Origin: Candidatus Nitrospira kreftii
GTDB lineage: Bacteria > Nitrospirota > Nitrospiria > Nitrospirales > Nitrospiraceae
DNA length: 64,000 bases
NCBI GenBank assembly: GCA_014058405.1
Contig: CP047423.1
Span: 930,001-994,000, forward strand
Direction of reading: 5' to 3'
Part shown: piece by piece, positions 49,358 to 59,543 of the stretch
Layout: each line of letters begins with the position of its first letter
Position numbering within the stretch: the stretch's first letter is position 1
The notes under the pieces: generated by a model
The model's input: only the letters and a program-made list of their open reading frames with translations
What the model was told of the DNA's origin: nothing
Databases searched by the model: none
Made by a program: the position numbers and the translations under genes

Positions 49358-50183
49358 AATGGCTTCAGGAGGAAAGCAGTTTAACAGGAACCTGGAATAA
49401 ACACAAAAAGATCTCCTGGTGCGATAGGTCGGGTTTCCATATGTTTCTATTGCCTCGTTCTCGCCGGCATAGCCACGCGCCGTAGATATTCGTATTCTTC
49501 TTCTAACCCTGTGAAGTAAATCAAATTACTAGGCTAGCTTCTGGCTATTCATGTGTAGCTTATTACGAAGTGAGAGATTTCAAATCTGTCACAGTGTCGA
49601 GAGTTCAAAAGTTCTTGCTTAAGTATTCACAAGCGTGAGAGAGATAGACCAACGTTAGGGATTGGTCACACGATCACGCAGCATCTTGTATTCATTTGGA
49701 AAATGCGACTTCAGTCAGATAGAGGATGTGAACCGAGCCAGGCGATGGGGAATGGCTGCGGTACAAAGATTATCGGCAACTAAGCTGCCTCGATGATCCA
49801 TTGACACCGTGTGTAATGGCAGTATATAACTTCATCGCCTTTCGGGGGGAGCGACCTGCTTGAGAATAAGAACAAGCTCAACGGTGCGCACGTATTTTTT
49901 TGAAACCCGTCCTGTTCCTGAATCCACGCCTCATGACAGCAGCTATCTTCGGTTCTTTCTCGCTCGACGAAAAATATTCTCAGGTGCTTTGACGGTCTTG
50001 AAGAAAGGAGGAGGACAAGCCTGTGCGCAAGCCAGAGTGTTTGGTGCCGAGCCATAGTCTGATCGTAGGGCGTCATGTGTGAAGGACTGATGCCTGGTGA
50101 CCGATTGTTCCGGAGCAGTTTCAAAAAGTTGCAGCATCAACGGACAGTAGGCCTCTCACCGCATTCGAAAGGAGTGATGCCAC
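49358..50183. other. 826-base non-coding region upstream of urtA
   Basis: No convincing protein gene is present. The left 450 bases are A+T-richer and show only small inverted repeats. A good sigma-70-like promoter lies at 49801-49830 and a T7 run at 49894-49900 follows a weak stem. A ribosome binding site AAAGGAGTG precedes urtA. Confidence 0.5.
49801..49830 (+). promoter_or_regulatory. Sigma-70-like promoter, about 350 bases before urtA
   Basis: TTGACA at 49801-49806 is followed by TATATA at 49823-49828 (16-base spacer) or TATAAC at 49825-49830 (18-base spacer). It would give urtA a leader of roughly 345 bases, or drive a short RNA ending at the T run near 49900. Confidence 0.4.
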
Positions 50184-51566
50184 ATGGACACGCACGAAGA
50201 CACGCACGAAGACACGCACGAGACACAAGAGCCACAGCGCCACGACAGCGCGGGGCCCGCCCCCGAGACGTCGCGTCGAGAATTTCTGGGGCAGACGGGG
50301 CGGGTCGCCGCCGGCGTCGGCGTGGCGGCGTTATTAGGCAACCTGGGCCACTACGCCTTATCGTATGCCGCGGGGGGGCCGCCGATTAAAATCGGCGTGC
50401 TGCATTCGCTCAGCGGCACGATGGCGATCAGCGAAGTCTCCTTACGGGATGTCGTCCTGATGGCGGTCGAAGAAATCAACAAAGCGGGCGGGGTCATGGG
50501 GCGGCCCGTCGAGGCGAAGATCGTCGATCCGGCCTCGAACTGGGACCTGTTTGCCGAGAAGGCCAAGCAGCTGCTGTTGGAAGAGAAAGTGTCGGTTGTG
50601 TTCGGCTGTTGGACCTCGGTCAGCCGCAAGTCCGTCCTGCCGGTCTTCGAGAAAAACAACGGGTTGCTCTTCTATCCCGTCCAGTACGAGGGGGAGGAGT
50701 GCTCGCGCAACGTGTTCTATACCGGCGCCGCCGTCAATCAACAGGCAGCGCCGGCGGTGGAATACTTGATGAGCCCGGAAGGGGGGAGCTACAAGAAGTT
50801 CTACCTCCTCGGCACCGATTACGTGTATCCGCGCACCACGAACAAGATCCTGCGGGCCATGCTGTTGGCGAAGAAAGTTCCCGCCGCCAACATTGCGGAA
50901 GAATACACCCCGTTCCATCACCAGGACTATCAAACCATCTGCGGCAAGATTAAGAAGTTTGCCGCCGGCGGGGGCGCGGCCGTCATCAGTACCATCAACG
51001 GGGACAGCAACGTGCCGTTCTACAAGGAATTCGGCAACCAAGGCCTGCGGGCAGAAGATGCCCCGATCATGGCCTTCAGCGTCGCCGAAGACGAACTGCG
51101 CGGGATGGACACCAGCGCCCTGGTGGGGCACTTAGCCGCCTGGAACTACTACCAGAGCGTGGACACGCCGCAAAACAAGAAGTTCGTGGCGAATTTCAAA
51201 GCCTATTGCAAGAAGAACAACCTGCCGGACGGCGAGAATCGGGTCACCGACGATCCGATCGAAGCCGCCTATTTCGGCGTCTATGTGTGGAAGCAGGCGG
51301 TCGAGAAGGCCGGCTCCACCGACGTGGACAAGGTCCGGGCGGCGGTCTACAACCAGAAGTTCCTGGCGCCGGGGGGGGAAATCATGATGGATTGCTGTAA
51401 TCAGCACACCCACAAGCCCGTCCTGATCGGCGAGATTCTCAAGAACGGGCAGTTCAAGACCATTTGGCGCTCGAAGGGCCTGGTGAAACCGGAACCGTGG
51501 AGTGAGTACACAAACCCGGACAAGGGGTGCGATTGGATTCAGCACCAGGGGACCTATACCAAATAG
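50184..51566 (+). CDS. urtA: Urea ABC transporter substrate-binding protein
   Basis: The 460-residue product has a twin-arginine signal (SRREFLG at residues 30-36, then a hydrophobic stretch to AAG). The UrtA-type binding domain follows, with IKIGVLHSLSGTMAISE, WDLFAEKAKQLLLEEKVSVVFGC, and YTPFHHQDYQTIC. It captures urea in the periplasm for UrtBCDE. The first 13 residues contain a three-fold DTHE repeat encoded by tandem 12-base repeats. It starts a G+C-rich five-gene operon. Confidence 0.95.
   Translation: MDTHEDTHEDTHETQEPQRHDSAGPAPETSRREFLGQTGRVAAGVGVAALLGNLGHYALSYAAGGPPIKIGVLHSLSGTMAISEVSLRDVVLMAVEEINKAGGVMGRPVEAKIVDPASNWDLFAEKAKQLLLEEKVSVVFGCWTSVSRKSVLPVFEKNNGLLFYPVQYEGEECSRNVFYTGAAVNQQAAPAVEYLMSPEGGSYKKFYLLGTDYVYPRTTNKILRAMLLAKKVPAANIAEEYTPFHHQDYQTICGKIKKFAAGGGAAVISTINGDSNVPFYKEFGNQGLRAEDAPIMAFSVAEDELRGMDTSALVGHLAAWNYYQSVDTPQNKKFVANFKAYCKKNNLPDGENRVTDDPIEAAYFGVYVWKQAVEKAGSTDVDKVRAAVYNQKFLAPGGEIMMDCCNQHTHKPVLIGEILKNGQFKTIWRSKGLVKPEPWSEYTNPDKGCDWIQHQGTYTK
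50187..50221 (+). repeat. Tandem 12-base repeat in the urtA 5' end
   Basis: The unit GACACGCACGAA occurs three times in a row (last copy one base short), encoding Asp-Thr-His-Glu x3. Copy number can change by slippage without changing the reading frame. Confidence 0.85.
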
Positions 51567-51699
51567 GACTTCGCCGGGAGCAGAGGGCCCCCGTGTGGCG
51601 GCATGGGCTAGAGGGGGCCGTGGGGAATCGGGACTGGCTGGACCCCGTGCGCAGAGGGTCCAGCTTTCCTGCCAAGGGGTATCTGTGGGGAGGAACCGT

Positions 51700-53298
51700 G
51701 TGGAGAGGGTGGACGGAGTGAGGCGCCGGACTGGCATCCTGCCCCGGCTGCGTGTGCTGAGTGTGGCGTGCGTACTGCTCGGGGGCCTCGGGGGCCCGTC
51801 CGCGGGCGCGGCGGACGAGACGGGGGCAGCAGCGGGCACGAGCGCGCCCGCGGCCAGTCCGATCGAGGCCGCGCTCCTCGACCTCCAGAGCGAGGACGCA
51901 GAAGTCCGAACCCAAGCAGCCGAGCTCCTGATTGCGCAGGGGGACACGAGTCTGCTTCCGCGCCTCGATGCGATGCGGGAGGAGGGCAGCCGGGCCGTGC
52001 GGATCGCCCTCAAGCCGGTCATCGATCTCCTGAAGAATCGTGCCAACCTGACCAGCGACTCTCCCGACACCCGCCGATCGGCGGCGGCGGATCTGGGGTC
52101 CACCGGCCGGCGGGAGGCCATTCCGTCTCTCAAGCAGGCCGCCGCGAACGAGGAGGTCTGGTGGGTTCGGTACACCATGGAAGAATCGCAACACGTGCTG
52201 GAGTTGCAGGCGGACGATCATGCCATCCAGCTGGAGGCGGTGAAGCAGCTGGGCGAACTGCGCAGTGCCAACAGCGTGCCGGCCCTCACCGCCCTCATCG
52301 AGGCCGGCCAGGCGGCCGCGGCGACCGACCAGCAGCAGGCGCTGGCGACCGCCGCCACGGCCGCGGTGGACTATATCGAATCGTGGGGCTGGTGGGCCAA
52401 CATCATTGAGACGTGCTTCCGGGGAATCAGCCTGAGCTCCATTCTCTTGATCATGTCCCTGGGATTGGCCATCGTCTTTGGGTTGATGGGCGTGATTAAC
52501 ATGGCCCACGGCGAGCTGATGATGGTGGGGGCCTACGCCACCTTCATCACCCAACAGGCGTTCCTCGCCTGGTGCTCGCCCGACGCCTTCGATTGGTACT
52601 TCCCCGTGGCCCTGCCCGTCGCCTTTCTGAGCGCGGCGGCCTTTGGCTGGGTGCTCGAAGCCACCGTCATTCGCTTTCTGTATGGGCGGCTCCTCGAGAC
52701 CCTCTTGGCCACCTGGGGGGTGAGCCTGATCCTGATGCAGGCGGCCCGTGTGTACTTCGGCGATCTGACGGCGGTGATCGCCCCGCAGTCCTTGCGCGGC
52801 GGCGCCCAAGTCATGGTGGGCGTCTACCTGCCGTACAATCGGATCTTCATCATCGTCCTGTCGATCGTGTGTGTCCTGGGGATTTATGTTCTCTTATTCC
52901 GCTCCACCCTCGGCATTCGAGTGCGGGCCGTCACCCAAAATCGCAACATGAGCGCGTGTTTAGGGATCCCGACGCGCAAAGTCGATGCCTATACCTTTGC
53001 CTTTGCCTCCGGGCTGGCGGGCATCGCGGGCTGGGCCCTCACCATGGTGGGCAACGTCGATCCCGGCCTGGGGCAGAACTACATCGTCGATTCCTTCATG
53101 GTCGTCGTCACCGGCGGGGTCGGCAAACTGGCGGGGACCATCTGGGCGTCGTTGGGCATCGGGGGGCTGAACAAGCTCATCGAGCCGTTTAGCGGGGCCG
53201 TGTACGGCAAGGTCTTTATCCTCGTCGGCGTGATTCTCTTCCTGCAGTGGCGGCCGCAGGGGCTGTTTGCGGCGAAAGGACGGAGTGCCGATGCCTGA
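51700..53298 (+). CDS. urtB: Urea ABC transporter permease UrtB
   Basis: The 532-residue product has a signal-like N-terminus (VLSVACVLLGGLGGPSAGAA) and an extracytoplasmic HEAT-like helical region of about 200 residues (AALLDLQSEDAEVRTQAAEL). A LivH-type permease follows, with EAILL-like GLAIVFGLMGVINMAHGELMM and about eight membrane segments. With UrtC it forms the urea channel. I chose GTG 51700 because GGGGAGG lies 6 bases upstream and it yields a signal peptide; the open frame starts earlier inside urtA. Confidence 0.92.
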   Translation: MERVDGVRRRTGILPRLRVLSVACVLLGGLGGPSAGAADETGAAAGTSAPAASPIEAALLDLQSEDAEVRTQAAELLIAQGDTSLLPRLDAMREEGSRAVRIALKPVIDLLKNRANLTSDSPDTRRSAAADLGSTGRREAIPSLKQAAANEEVWWVRYTMEESQHVLELQADDHAIQLEAVKQLGELRSANSVPALTALIEAGQAAAATDQQQALATAATAAVDYIESWGWWANIIETCFRGISLSSILLIMSLGLAIVFGLMGVINMAHGELMMVGAYATFITQQAFLAWCSPDAFDWYFPVALPVAFLSAAAFGWVLEATVIRFLYGRLLETLLATWGVSLILMQAARVYFGDLTAVIAPQSLRGGAQVMVGVYLPYNRIFIIVLSIVCVLGIYVLLFRSTLGIRVRAVTQNRNMSACLGIPTRKVDAYTFAFASGLAGIAGWALTMVGNVDPGLGQNYIVDSFMVVVTGGVGKLAGTIWASLGIGGLNKLIEPFSGAVYGKVFILVGVILFLQWRPQGLFAAKGRSADA

Positions 53299-54430
53299 GC
53301 CCAGTGTCCCCCCGCAGGATCAGCGCCTGACCCTGTCATTTTTTGCGGCCGGCCTGATCTTTCTGGTCATCATCCCGCTGCTCAACGTGCTCCCGGCCGA
53401 AGGGTCCTGGCTGCACCTGTCCGACTTTCGGCTGAATCAATTCGGGAAGTTTCTCGCGTTTGCGATTTTGGCACTGGGGCTGGATCTCATCTGGGGGTAC
53501 TGCGGCGTCCTCAGTCTGGGGCAAGGCGTCTTTTTCGGGTTGGGCGCCTATTGCATGGGCATGTATCTGGCCCTGCAAATCGGGTCGGAAAGTGTCTACG
53601 GCAGCGAGCTGCCGGACTTCATGGTCTGGACCCAAGTCAAAGAACTCCCCCTGTTCTGGTATCCCTTTAAAAGCTTTTGGGGCGGCTTCTTCGGCGCCCT
53701 CCTCGTCCCCGTCCTCTTCGCGACCCTCTTCGGCTTTCTGGCGTTTCGCAGCCGGATCAAGGGCGTGTACTTTGCCATCATCACCCAGGCCTTGGCCTTT
53801 GCCGCCTGGCTGGTGTTCAATCGGAACGAAACCCGGCTGGGCGGCACCAACGGCCTGACCGATTTCAAACAACTGATCGGCTTCCGGCTCTCGGATCCCT
53901 CGACCCAGCGGGGCCTCTATCTCGTCACCGTCCTGGCCCTGGGGGCCGCCTATCTGTTGTGCCGCTATATCGTCGCCTCGCGTGCGGGCAAAGTGCTGAT
54001 CGCGATCCGCGATAGCGAATCGCGCGTGACCTTTTCCGGCTACACCCCGTGGATGTACAAGCTCTTCGTGTTTGTCGTGGCGGCTGGCTTGGCCGGGCTC
54101 GCCGGGATGCTGTATGTGCCGCAGGTCGGCATCATCACGCCGGCCCAGATCGGCGTACTGCCGTCGCTGGAAGTCGTCATCTGGGTGGCCGTCGGCGGGC
54201 GCGGCACGTTGATCGGAGCCATCGTGGGTGCCGTCGCCGTCAACTATGGCCGGAGCGTGTTGACCAACTATTTTCCGGAGGCCTGGCCGTTCATTTTGGG
54301 GGGCCTCTTTGTGATCGTCGTGACCCTGTTCCCCGACGGCCTCATCGGGATGCTGCGGAAGGGGCGCGAGCGCCTGAAGGCGGCCCCCTCGGCCCCGGTG
54401 AGCAAGGCAGCGGGAGGGACGGCGGCGTGA
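53291..54430 (+). CDS. urtC: Urea ABC transporter permease UrtC
   Basis: The 379-residue product is a LivM-type permease with about ten hydrophobic segments and the family pieces ALGLDLIWGYCGVLSLGQGVFFGLGAY and AIRDSESRVTFSGY. It pairs with UrtB. The ATG at 53291 overlaps the urtB stop and has a GGACGGAG ribosome binding site. urtD overlaps its end by four bases. Confidence 0.93.
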   Translation: MPEPSVPPQDQRLTLSFFAAGLIFLVIIPLLNVLPAEGSWLHLSDFRLNQFGKFLAFAILALGLDLIWGYCGVLSLGQGVFFGLGAYCMGMYLALQIGSESVYGSELPDFMVWTQVKELPLFWYPFKSFWGGFFGALLVPVLFATLFGFLAFRSRIKGVYFAIITQALAFAAWLVFNRNETRLGGTNGLTDFKQLIGFRLSDPSTQRGLYLVTVLALGAAYLLCRYIVASRAGKVLIAIRDSESRVTFSGYTPWMYKLFVFVVAAGLAGLAGMLYVPQVGIITPAQIGVLPSLEVVIWVAVGGRGTLIGAIVGAVAVNYGRSVLTNYFPEAWPFILGGLFVIVVTLFPDGLIGMLRKGRERLKAAPSAPVSKAAGGTAA

Positions 54431-55191
54431 CCGACGGCGACCGGATTCTCACCTGCGAACACGTCATCGTCGATTACGACGGCTTCAAAGCGTTGAACAA
54501 CTGCAATTTCAGTGTCCACTACAACGAGCTGCGCGTGGTGATCGGGCCCAATGGCGCGGGCAAGACCACCTTGCTGGATGTCATTTGCGGGAAGACCCCC
54601 CCGACCTCCGGGAAAATCCTCTTCGGCCACGGCATCAGTCTGGTCGGCAAGAACGCCGAGGACATCACCAAGCTCGGCGTCGGCCGGAAGTTCCAAGCCC
54701 CGTCGATCTACGGCAACCTCTCGGTGTGGCAGAACTTGGACCTCTCGGTGAAGCGGGCGAGCAAGGGCGTGTTCCCGACCCTCGTGGGGAAATCCACACC
54801 GGCAGAACGGGAGCGGATCCGTGAGGTGTTGGAGACCATCGGGTTGACCGAGCACGCGCATGCGCGCGCCGGCTCCCTGTCGCACGGCCAAAAACAATGG
54901 CTTGAGATCGGCATGGTGATCTTGCAAGAGCCCTCCTTGCTCCTCGTGGACGAACCCGTGGCGGGCATGAGCGATAAGGAAACCGAGCAGACCGGGCAAT
55001 TGTTGATGACGCTGGCCGAAAAACAGGCCATCGTGGTGATCGAGCATGATATGGACTTCGTCCGGCAGATTGCCAACATCGTCACGGTGTTGGCCGAGGG
55101 GACCGTCATTTGCGAAGGGACCGTAGAGCATGTGCAAGCCGATGAGCATGTGCGCGAGATTTATCTGGGCCGCGCGAAAGTCGCGCATTAA
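54427..55191 (+). CDS. urtD: Urea ABC transporter ATPase UrtD
   Basis: The 254-residue product has Walker A GPNGAGKTTLLDVI, signature LSHGQKQWLEIG, Walker B LLLVDEPVAGMS and switch His in IEHDMDF. It is the LivG-type ATPase of the urea transporter. The start is a GTG at 54427 overlapping the urtC stop (GTGA). The open frame runs further upstream inside urtC, but the Urt family N-terminus fits this start. Confidence 0.94.
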   Translation: MTDGDRILTCEHVIVDYDGFKALNNCNFSVHYNELRVVIGPNGAGKTTLLDVICGKTPPTSGKILFGHGISLVGKNAEDITKLGVGRKFQAPSIYGNLSVWQNLDLSVKRASKGVFPTLVGKSTPAERERIREVLETIGLTEHAHARAGSLSHGQKQWLEIGMVILQEPSLLLVDEPVAGMSDKETEQTGQLLMTLAEKQAIVVIEHDMDFVRQIANIVTVLAEGTVICEGTVEHVQADEHVREIYLGRAKVAH

Positions 55192-55212
55192 CGGGAACAT
55201 AGGAGCCCTACG

Positions 55213-55950
55213 GTGATGGAACAGGCCACCCCTCCGGTGACGTTAGCGGTCGAGCAGATCAATGCCTATTACGGCGAGAGCCATATTCTGCGGAACGTCT
55301 CGTTTACCATTGAGCCGGGGGAGGTGGTCTGTCTCATGGGGCGCAATGGGATGGGCAAGACCACCACGCTGAAAACGTTGACGGGGTTGTTGCCGGCCCG
55401 GTCGGGGACGATTCGGTTTCGGGGCCGGGACATCACCCAGGAGCGGACGGATCTCCGGGCGCGCCAGGGCCTGGCGTATGTCCCGCAAGGGCGGGAGATC
55501 ATTCCGCATCTGACGGTGCACCAAAACCTGTTGCTCGGGTACTGGAACCGGCCGGTGATCCGGGGGGATGTCTCGGAGGCGGCGGCCTTTGAGGAGGTCT
55601 ATCAGCTCTTTCCGAAGCTCACGCAGATCCTGCACCGCCCGGGCGGGGTGCTCAGCGGCGGCGAGCAGCAGCAGTTGGCGATTGGCCGGGCCATTCTCTC
55701 CAGTCCCCAGCTGCTCTTGTTGGATGAGCCGACGGAGGGGATTCAGCCGTCGATCGTCGATCAGATCGAGGATGTCATTATCGGGTTTAAACAGTCGCGC
55801 CGCTTTGCCATCTTGTTGGTGGAGCAGGGCCTCCACTTTGCCGCCCGGTTGGCGGAAAAGTATGTGGTTATGGCCAAGGGCGCGGTCATGGCCCAGGGCA
55901 AGAGTGCCGAGCTCAATGCCGATATGGTTCGCCAACATCTGACGGTCTAA
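55213..55950 (+). CDS. urtE: Urea ABC transporter ATPase UrtE
   Basis: The 245-residue product has Walker A MGRNGMGKTTTLKT, the LivF-like YVPQGREIIPHLTV, signature LSGGEQQQLAIG, Walker B LLLLDEPTEGIQP and the H-loop region. It completes the transporter. GTG 55213 or ATG 55216 may be the start. Base composition falls back to the local level just after its stop. Confidence 0.94.
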   Translation: MMEQATPPVTLAVEQINAYYGESHILRNVSFTIEPGEVVCLMGRNGMGKTTTLKTLTGLLPARSGTIRFRGRDITQERTDLRARQGLAYVPQGREIIPHLTVHQNLLLGYWNRPVIRGDVSEAAAFEEVYQLFPKLTQILHRPGGVLSGGEQQQLAIGRAILSSPQLLLLDEPTEGIQPSIVDQIEDVIIGFKQSRRFAILLVEQGLHFAARLAEKYVVMAKGAVMAQGKSAELNADMVRQHLTV

Positions 55951-56146
55951 GCAGGATGCACCCGGGTTCTCCCTGTCTTGTCGTGTATTCGGACTTCTGT
56001 GATGGACTCTCCCTCTGAGCGACAAGCTAGACATGCATACCCATTCTGCAGTAGAAAGCCCTGGCGAACGCAAAAATCCGATATCCTCATCAGTTCTTTT
56101 TTTCTTGGGAAGTATGGCAGGGCTACTGCCTTAGGGAGGAGGACTC

Positions 56147-56449
56147 ATGCATCTGACCCCGAGAGAGCAGGAAAAATTGTTGATCTATGTGGCAGGACAG
56201 CTTGCCGCAGATCGCAAAAAGCGAGGCCTTAAGCTGAATCATCCTGAAGCCGTCGCGTATCTTACGGCCGCCGTCCTGGAAGGGATTCGTGATGGGAAAT
56301 CCGTAGCCGAACTTATGACCTACGGGGCGACGCTCCTAACGCGTAAGGACGTCATGCCTGGCGTACCGGAGATGATTCACGAGTTTCAAGTCGAAGGGAC
56401 TTTCCCTGACGGAACCAAGTTAGTAACCGTGCACAATCCGATTCGATAA
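56147..56449 (+). CDS. ureA: Urease gamma subunit
   Basis: The 100-residue product has the standard UreA length and starts [20 protein letters not shown], with [21 protein letters not shown] and [21 protein letters not shown]. It is the small structural subunit of urease. A GGGAGGAGG ribosome binding site precedes it. The 196-base gap after urtE contains an inverted repeat GGCAG/CTGCC at 56116-56130 and no clear promoter. Confidence 0.97.
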   Translation: MHLTPREQEKLLIYVAGQLAADRKKRGLKLNHPEAVAYLTAAVLEGIRDGKSVAELMTYGATLLTRKDVMPGVPEMIHEFQVEGTFPDGTKLVTVHNPIR

Positions 56450-56501
56450 GCTCGGGCGCAGACCCTAGTAGTTATCCCATAATCCCTGCAGGAGGGAATT
56501 T

Positions 56502-56981
56502 ATGCCAAAGAAGACCAAACGAGCTCCGGTGCGGAGAGAGAAAGTCCCACAACGAACAAAAGGTTTCCTGGCAACGATCAAGACTGAGTTGTCCAAGCCG
56601 GTGATACCGGGTGAAATGTTCGTCGCCTCCGGAGACCTGGAGGCGTTCCATGGACGAGACACGAAAGAGCTTACGGTCAAAAATTCAGCCGATCGACCCA
56701 TCCAGGTTGGCTCCCACTGCCATTTTTTTGAGTCGAATCACGCGCTCATGTTCGACCGGGGAGCGGCATTCGGATTTCGACTCTGTATTCCTGCCGGTAC
56801 TGCGGTACGGTTTGAGCCGGGAGAAGAAAAGCGGGTCACTGTTGTGGCCCTGGCCGGAAATCGGGTTGCACACGGCATCAATGGATTGACGGAAGGATCG
56901 CTCGATGACCCTCAAGTCAAGGGTAAGGCTCTCGCGCTCGCAGCTGATCGTGGATTTTCTGAGAAAGGAGGGGTCAAGTGA
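56502..56981 (+). CDS. ureB: Urease beta subunit with N-terminal extension
   Basis: The UreB core is present: [54 protein letters not shown]. At 159 residues it exceeds the usual 101-110, with a basic, about 33-residue N-terminal extension ([20 protein letters not shown]) and a C-terminal tail after GINGLTEG. It overlaps ureC by four bases. The extension is clearly encoded, since a CAGGAGG ribosome binding site precedes it. Confidence 0.95.
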   Translation: MPKKTKRAPVRREKVPQRTKGFLATIKTELSKPVIPGEMFVASGDLEAFHGRDTKELTVKNSADRPIQVGSHCHFFESNHALMFDRGAAFGFRLCIPAGTAVRFEPGEEKRVTVVALAGNRVAHGINGLTEGSLDDPQVKGKALALAADRGFSEKGGVK

Positions 56982-58702
56982 AGATTCAAAGAAGGCAGTA
57001 TGCATCCCTCTATGGCCCCACGACAGGGGATCGTGTCCGGCTCGCCGACACGGAATTGCTCATTGAGGTGGAGAAGGATTTTACGGTCTACGGTGAAGAA
57101 GCAGTCTTTGGCGGCGGGAAAGTCATTCGAGACGGGATGGGACAGTCACCGTTAGCCACGAGTGCCAACGGCGCGCTCGATACCGTCGTTACGAATGCCC
57201 TCATCCTGGATTACAGTGGGATCGTGAAGGCGGATATCGGTATCAAAGATGGACGAATAGTTGGAGTCGGCAAAGCGGGTAATCCCGATCTCATGCCGAA
57301 TGTCACGCAGGGGATGGAGATCGGTGCAGGTACGGAAGTTATCGCGGGTGAAGGGCATATCGTCACAGCCGGCGGCATAGATAGCCATATCCACTTTATC
57401 TGTCCGCAACAGTATTGGGACGCACTATCGTCTGGCATTACCACCATGATCGGGGGTGGTACAGGCCCTGCCACCGGAACCAACGCCACGACCTGTACGC
57501 CGGGGCCTTGGAATATCCATCGCATGCTGGAAGCGTCGGACGGCATTCCCATGAATCTGGGATTCTTGGGCAAGGGCAATTCGTCTCATCCCGATGGGTT
57601 GAACGAGCAGGTGGAGGCAGGTGCCATCGGTCTCAAACTGCATGAAGATTGGGGGACGACACCGGCGGCGATCGACACGTGTCTCAGCGTGGGGGAGCAC
57701 TATGACGTACAGGTCGCGATCCATACCGATACATTGAACGAGGCGGGTTTCGTCGAGGACACCATCAAGGCGTTCAAGGGGAGGACGATTCACACCTTCC
57801 ATACGGAGGGCGCTGGAGGTGGACATGCACCGGACATCATCAAGGTCTGTGGGGAGCCGAATGTGCTTCCGTCGTCCACTAACCCCACCATGCCGTTTAC
57901 CGCCAATACGATGGATGAGCATCTCGACATGTTGATGGTGTGTCACCATCTGAATCCGCGCATTCCTGAAGATGTGGCGTTTGCGGAGTCTCGTATCCGT
58001 CGTGAAACCATTGCGGCAGAAGATATTCTTCACGATCTCGGCGCGATCAGCATCATGTCCTCAGATTCTCAGGCTATGGGCCGGATCGGCGAGGTGATCA
58101 TTCGAACCTGGCAAAACGCTCACAAAATGAAGGTTCAGCGAGGGCATTTGTCTTCGACTGGTGCGAAGGATTCCTCTCAGAACGATAATTTCCGGGCCAA
58201 GCGGTATGTGGCCAAGTATACGATCAATCCGGCGATTGCCCACGGCATCGCGCACGAGGTCGGTTCAGTCGAGGTCGGTAAACTCGCTGATCTTGTGATC
58301 TGGAAGCCGGCGTTCTTCGGCGTCAAGCCGGAGATGGTGTTGAAAGGTGGGTTTATCGCTCAGGCACAGATGGGCGACCCGAATGCCTCTATCCCGACGC
58401 CGGAGCCCATCATCAGCCGACCCATGTTTGGTGCGTTTGGAAGAGCGCTGACCAGTACCAGCTTGACGTTCTTCTCCCAGGCTGGGTTGGATCGGGAAAT
58501 CCCAAAGAAGCTTGGTCTGCAGAAGCGCGTGGCGGCGGTGAAGAATTGTCGGAGCGTGAAGAAGCGAGATCTGAAACTGAACGACTATCTGCCGAAAATC
58601 GAAGTCGATCCTGAGACATATGTTGTAACGGCGGACGGCGTGCGGCTCACGTGTGAGCCAGCAGTTGTGCTGCCTATGGCTCAACGGTATTTCCTGTTCT
58701 GA
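56978..58702 (+). CDS. ureC: Urease alpha (catalytic) subunit
   Basis: The 574-residue product hydrolyses urea to ammonia and carbamate at a di-nickel site. Ligand segments are intact: HIH near residue 136-138 ([14 protein letters not shown]), the carbamylated Lys220 in [19 protein letters not shown], the active-site flap His in a MVCHHL segment, and Asp in [10 protein letters not shown]. It starts at a GTG overlapping ureB. Length is normal. Confidence 0.98.
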   Translation: MKIQRRQYASLYGPTTGDRVRLADTELLIEVEKDFTVYGEEAVFGGGKVIRDGMGQSPLATSANGALDTVVTNALILDYSGIVKADIGIKDGRIVGVGKAGNPDLMPNVTQGMEIGAGTEVIAGEGHIVTAGGIDSHIHFICPQQYWDALSSGITTMIGGGTGPATGTNATTCTPGPWNIHRMLEASDGIPMNLGFLGKGNSSHPDGLNEQVEAGAIGLKLHEDWGTTPAAIDTCLSVGEHYDVQVAIHTDTLNEAGFVEDTIKAFKGRTIHTFHTEGAGGGHAPDIIKVCGEPNVLPSSTNPTMPFTANTMDEHLDMLMVCHHLNPRIPEDVAFAESRIRRETIAAEDILHDLGAISIMSSDSQAMGRIGEVIIRTWQNAHKMKVQRGHLSSTGAKDSSQNDNFRAKRYVAKYTINPAIAHGIAHEVGSVEVGKLADLVIWKPAFFGVKPEMVLKGGFIAQAQMGDPNASIPTPEPIISRPMFGAFGRALTSTSLTFFSQAGLDREIPKKLGLQKRVAAVKNCRSVKKRDLKLNDYLPKIEVDPETYVVTADGVRLTCEPAVVLPMAQRYFLF

Positions 58703-58704
58703 AG

Positions 58705-58791
58705 GGCTGACAAGCGTCAGAGGGGATTGCTGGCAGGGTAGGTAATAAAAGCCGTTCTGCCCTGTCAGCATGCCAGCCTGTAACGTGTCAG
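58705..58791. repeat. GCTGACA/TGTCAGC repeat cluster between ureC and ureF
   Basis: GGCTGACA (58705-58712) is followed by inverted copies TGTCAGC (58763-58769) and TGTCAG (58786-58791). The latter ends ten bases before ureF. It shares its core with the repeats at 19425, 29516 and 38693. Confidence 0.55.
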
Positions 58792-58800
58792 TATGTTCTC

Positions 58801-59487
58801 ATGAATACCCCCTCCTTGCTTGAAGGGTTGCGGTTTGTCGATACCTTCTTTCCTTCAGGTGGATACGCATTTTCCTCAGGGTTGGAAGCCGCCGTGCAAG
58901 GCGGTGCGGTAAGGAACTCGGAGCAGCTTGCGCGGTACATTGAGGATTTGTTGCGAGGTGGCATGAGCCGCCGAGAAGCCCTTGCTACAAAAATAGCTAA
59001 TGTAGCGGGGTCTACGGGAGAAGCCTCGGCTGCTCTGGAAATTGATCGAAAGCTTGATGCCACAAAGCTGAGTCGTGAGTCACGGATGGCCAGCCGTCAA
59101 ATGGGGCGACAAGTGATTCGCGTCGCGGCTGATCAGATTAAAGCGAAATCGGTTCTGAGCGAGTATTACGACGAGGTGGAGTCTGATCGAGCTCCTGGTC
59201 ATCTCGCGGTGACCTTTGGGCTCACTCTGGGTGCGTGCGATTGGAGCCCGGAAGAAACAGCCGCTGCCTTCCTGTACCAAACTGCAATCGGGTTCGTTTC
59301 TGCGGCCATGCGACTGAGTCCGATCGGCCAACATGAGGGACAGCGCATTCTGGGCGAGTGGCTTCCGGTGATCGAGCGTATTAGCAGAGAAGTCGACTCG
59401 GATGCGGGGATGAGTTCATGGTCTCCTATTCAAGACATTTATTCGATGCGACATGGCTCTCTGGAGTGGAGGCTCTTTCGGTCCTAG
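58801..59487 (+). CDS. ureF: Urease accessory protein UreF
   Basis: The 228-residue all-helical product has the UreF hallmarks [23 protein letters not shown] and [33 protein letters not shown]. It joins UreD and UreG in nickel delivery to UreC. It ends 56 bases before ureG. Confidence 0.94.
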   Translation: MNTPSLLEGLRFVDTFFPSGGYAFSSGLEAAVQGGAVRNSEQLARYIEDLLRGGMSRREALATKIANVAGSTGEASAALEIDRKLDATKLSRESRMASRQMGRQVIRVAADQIKAKSVLSEYYDEVESDRAPGHLAVTFGLTLGACDWSPEETAAAFLYQTAIGFVSAAMRLSPIGQHEGQRILGEWLPVIERISREVDSDAGMSSWSPIQDIYSMRHGSLEWRLFRS

Positions 59488-59543
59488 CCAGCGAGGAGGT
59501 CTGTGAGTATCGTTTCGAAAGAGAAAGGAAAAGAACAGGGGGG

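Noticed and set aside
49780..50124. 114-codon minus-strand open frame upstream of urtA
   Set aside because: No recognisable features, and it covers the region with a promoter for the opposite strand.
56116..56130. Sigma-54-like GG-N10-GC before ureA
   Set aside because: The spacing fits, but transcription would begin after the ribosome binding site, and the flanking bases match the consensus poorly. It is better read as a small inverted repeat.
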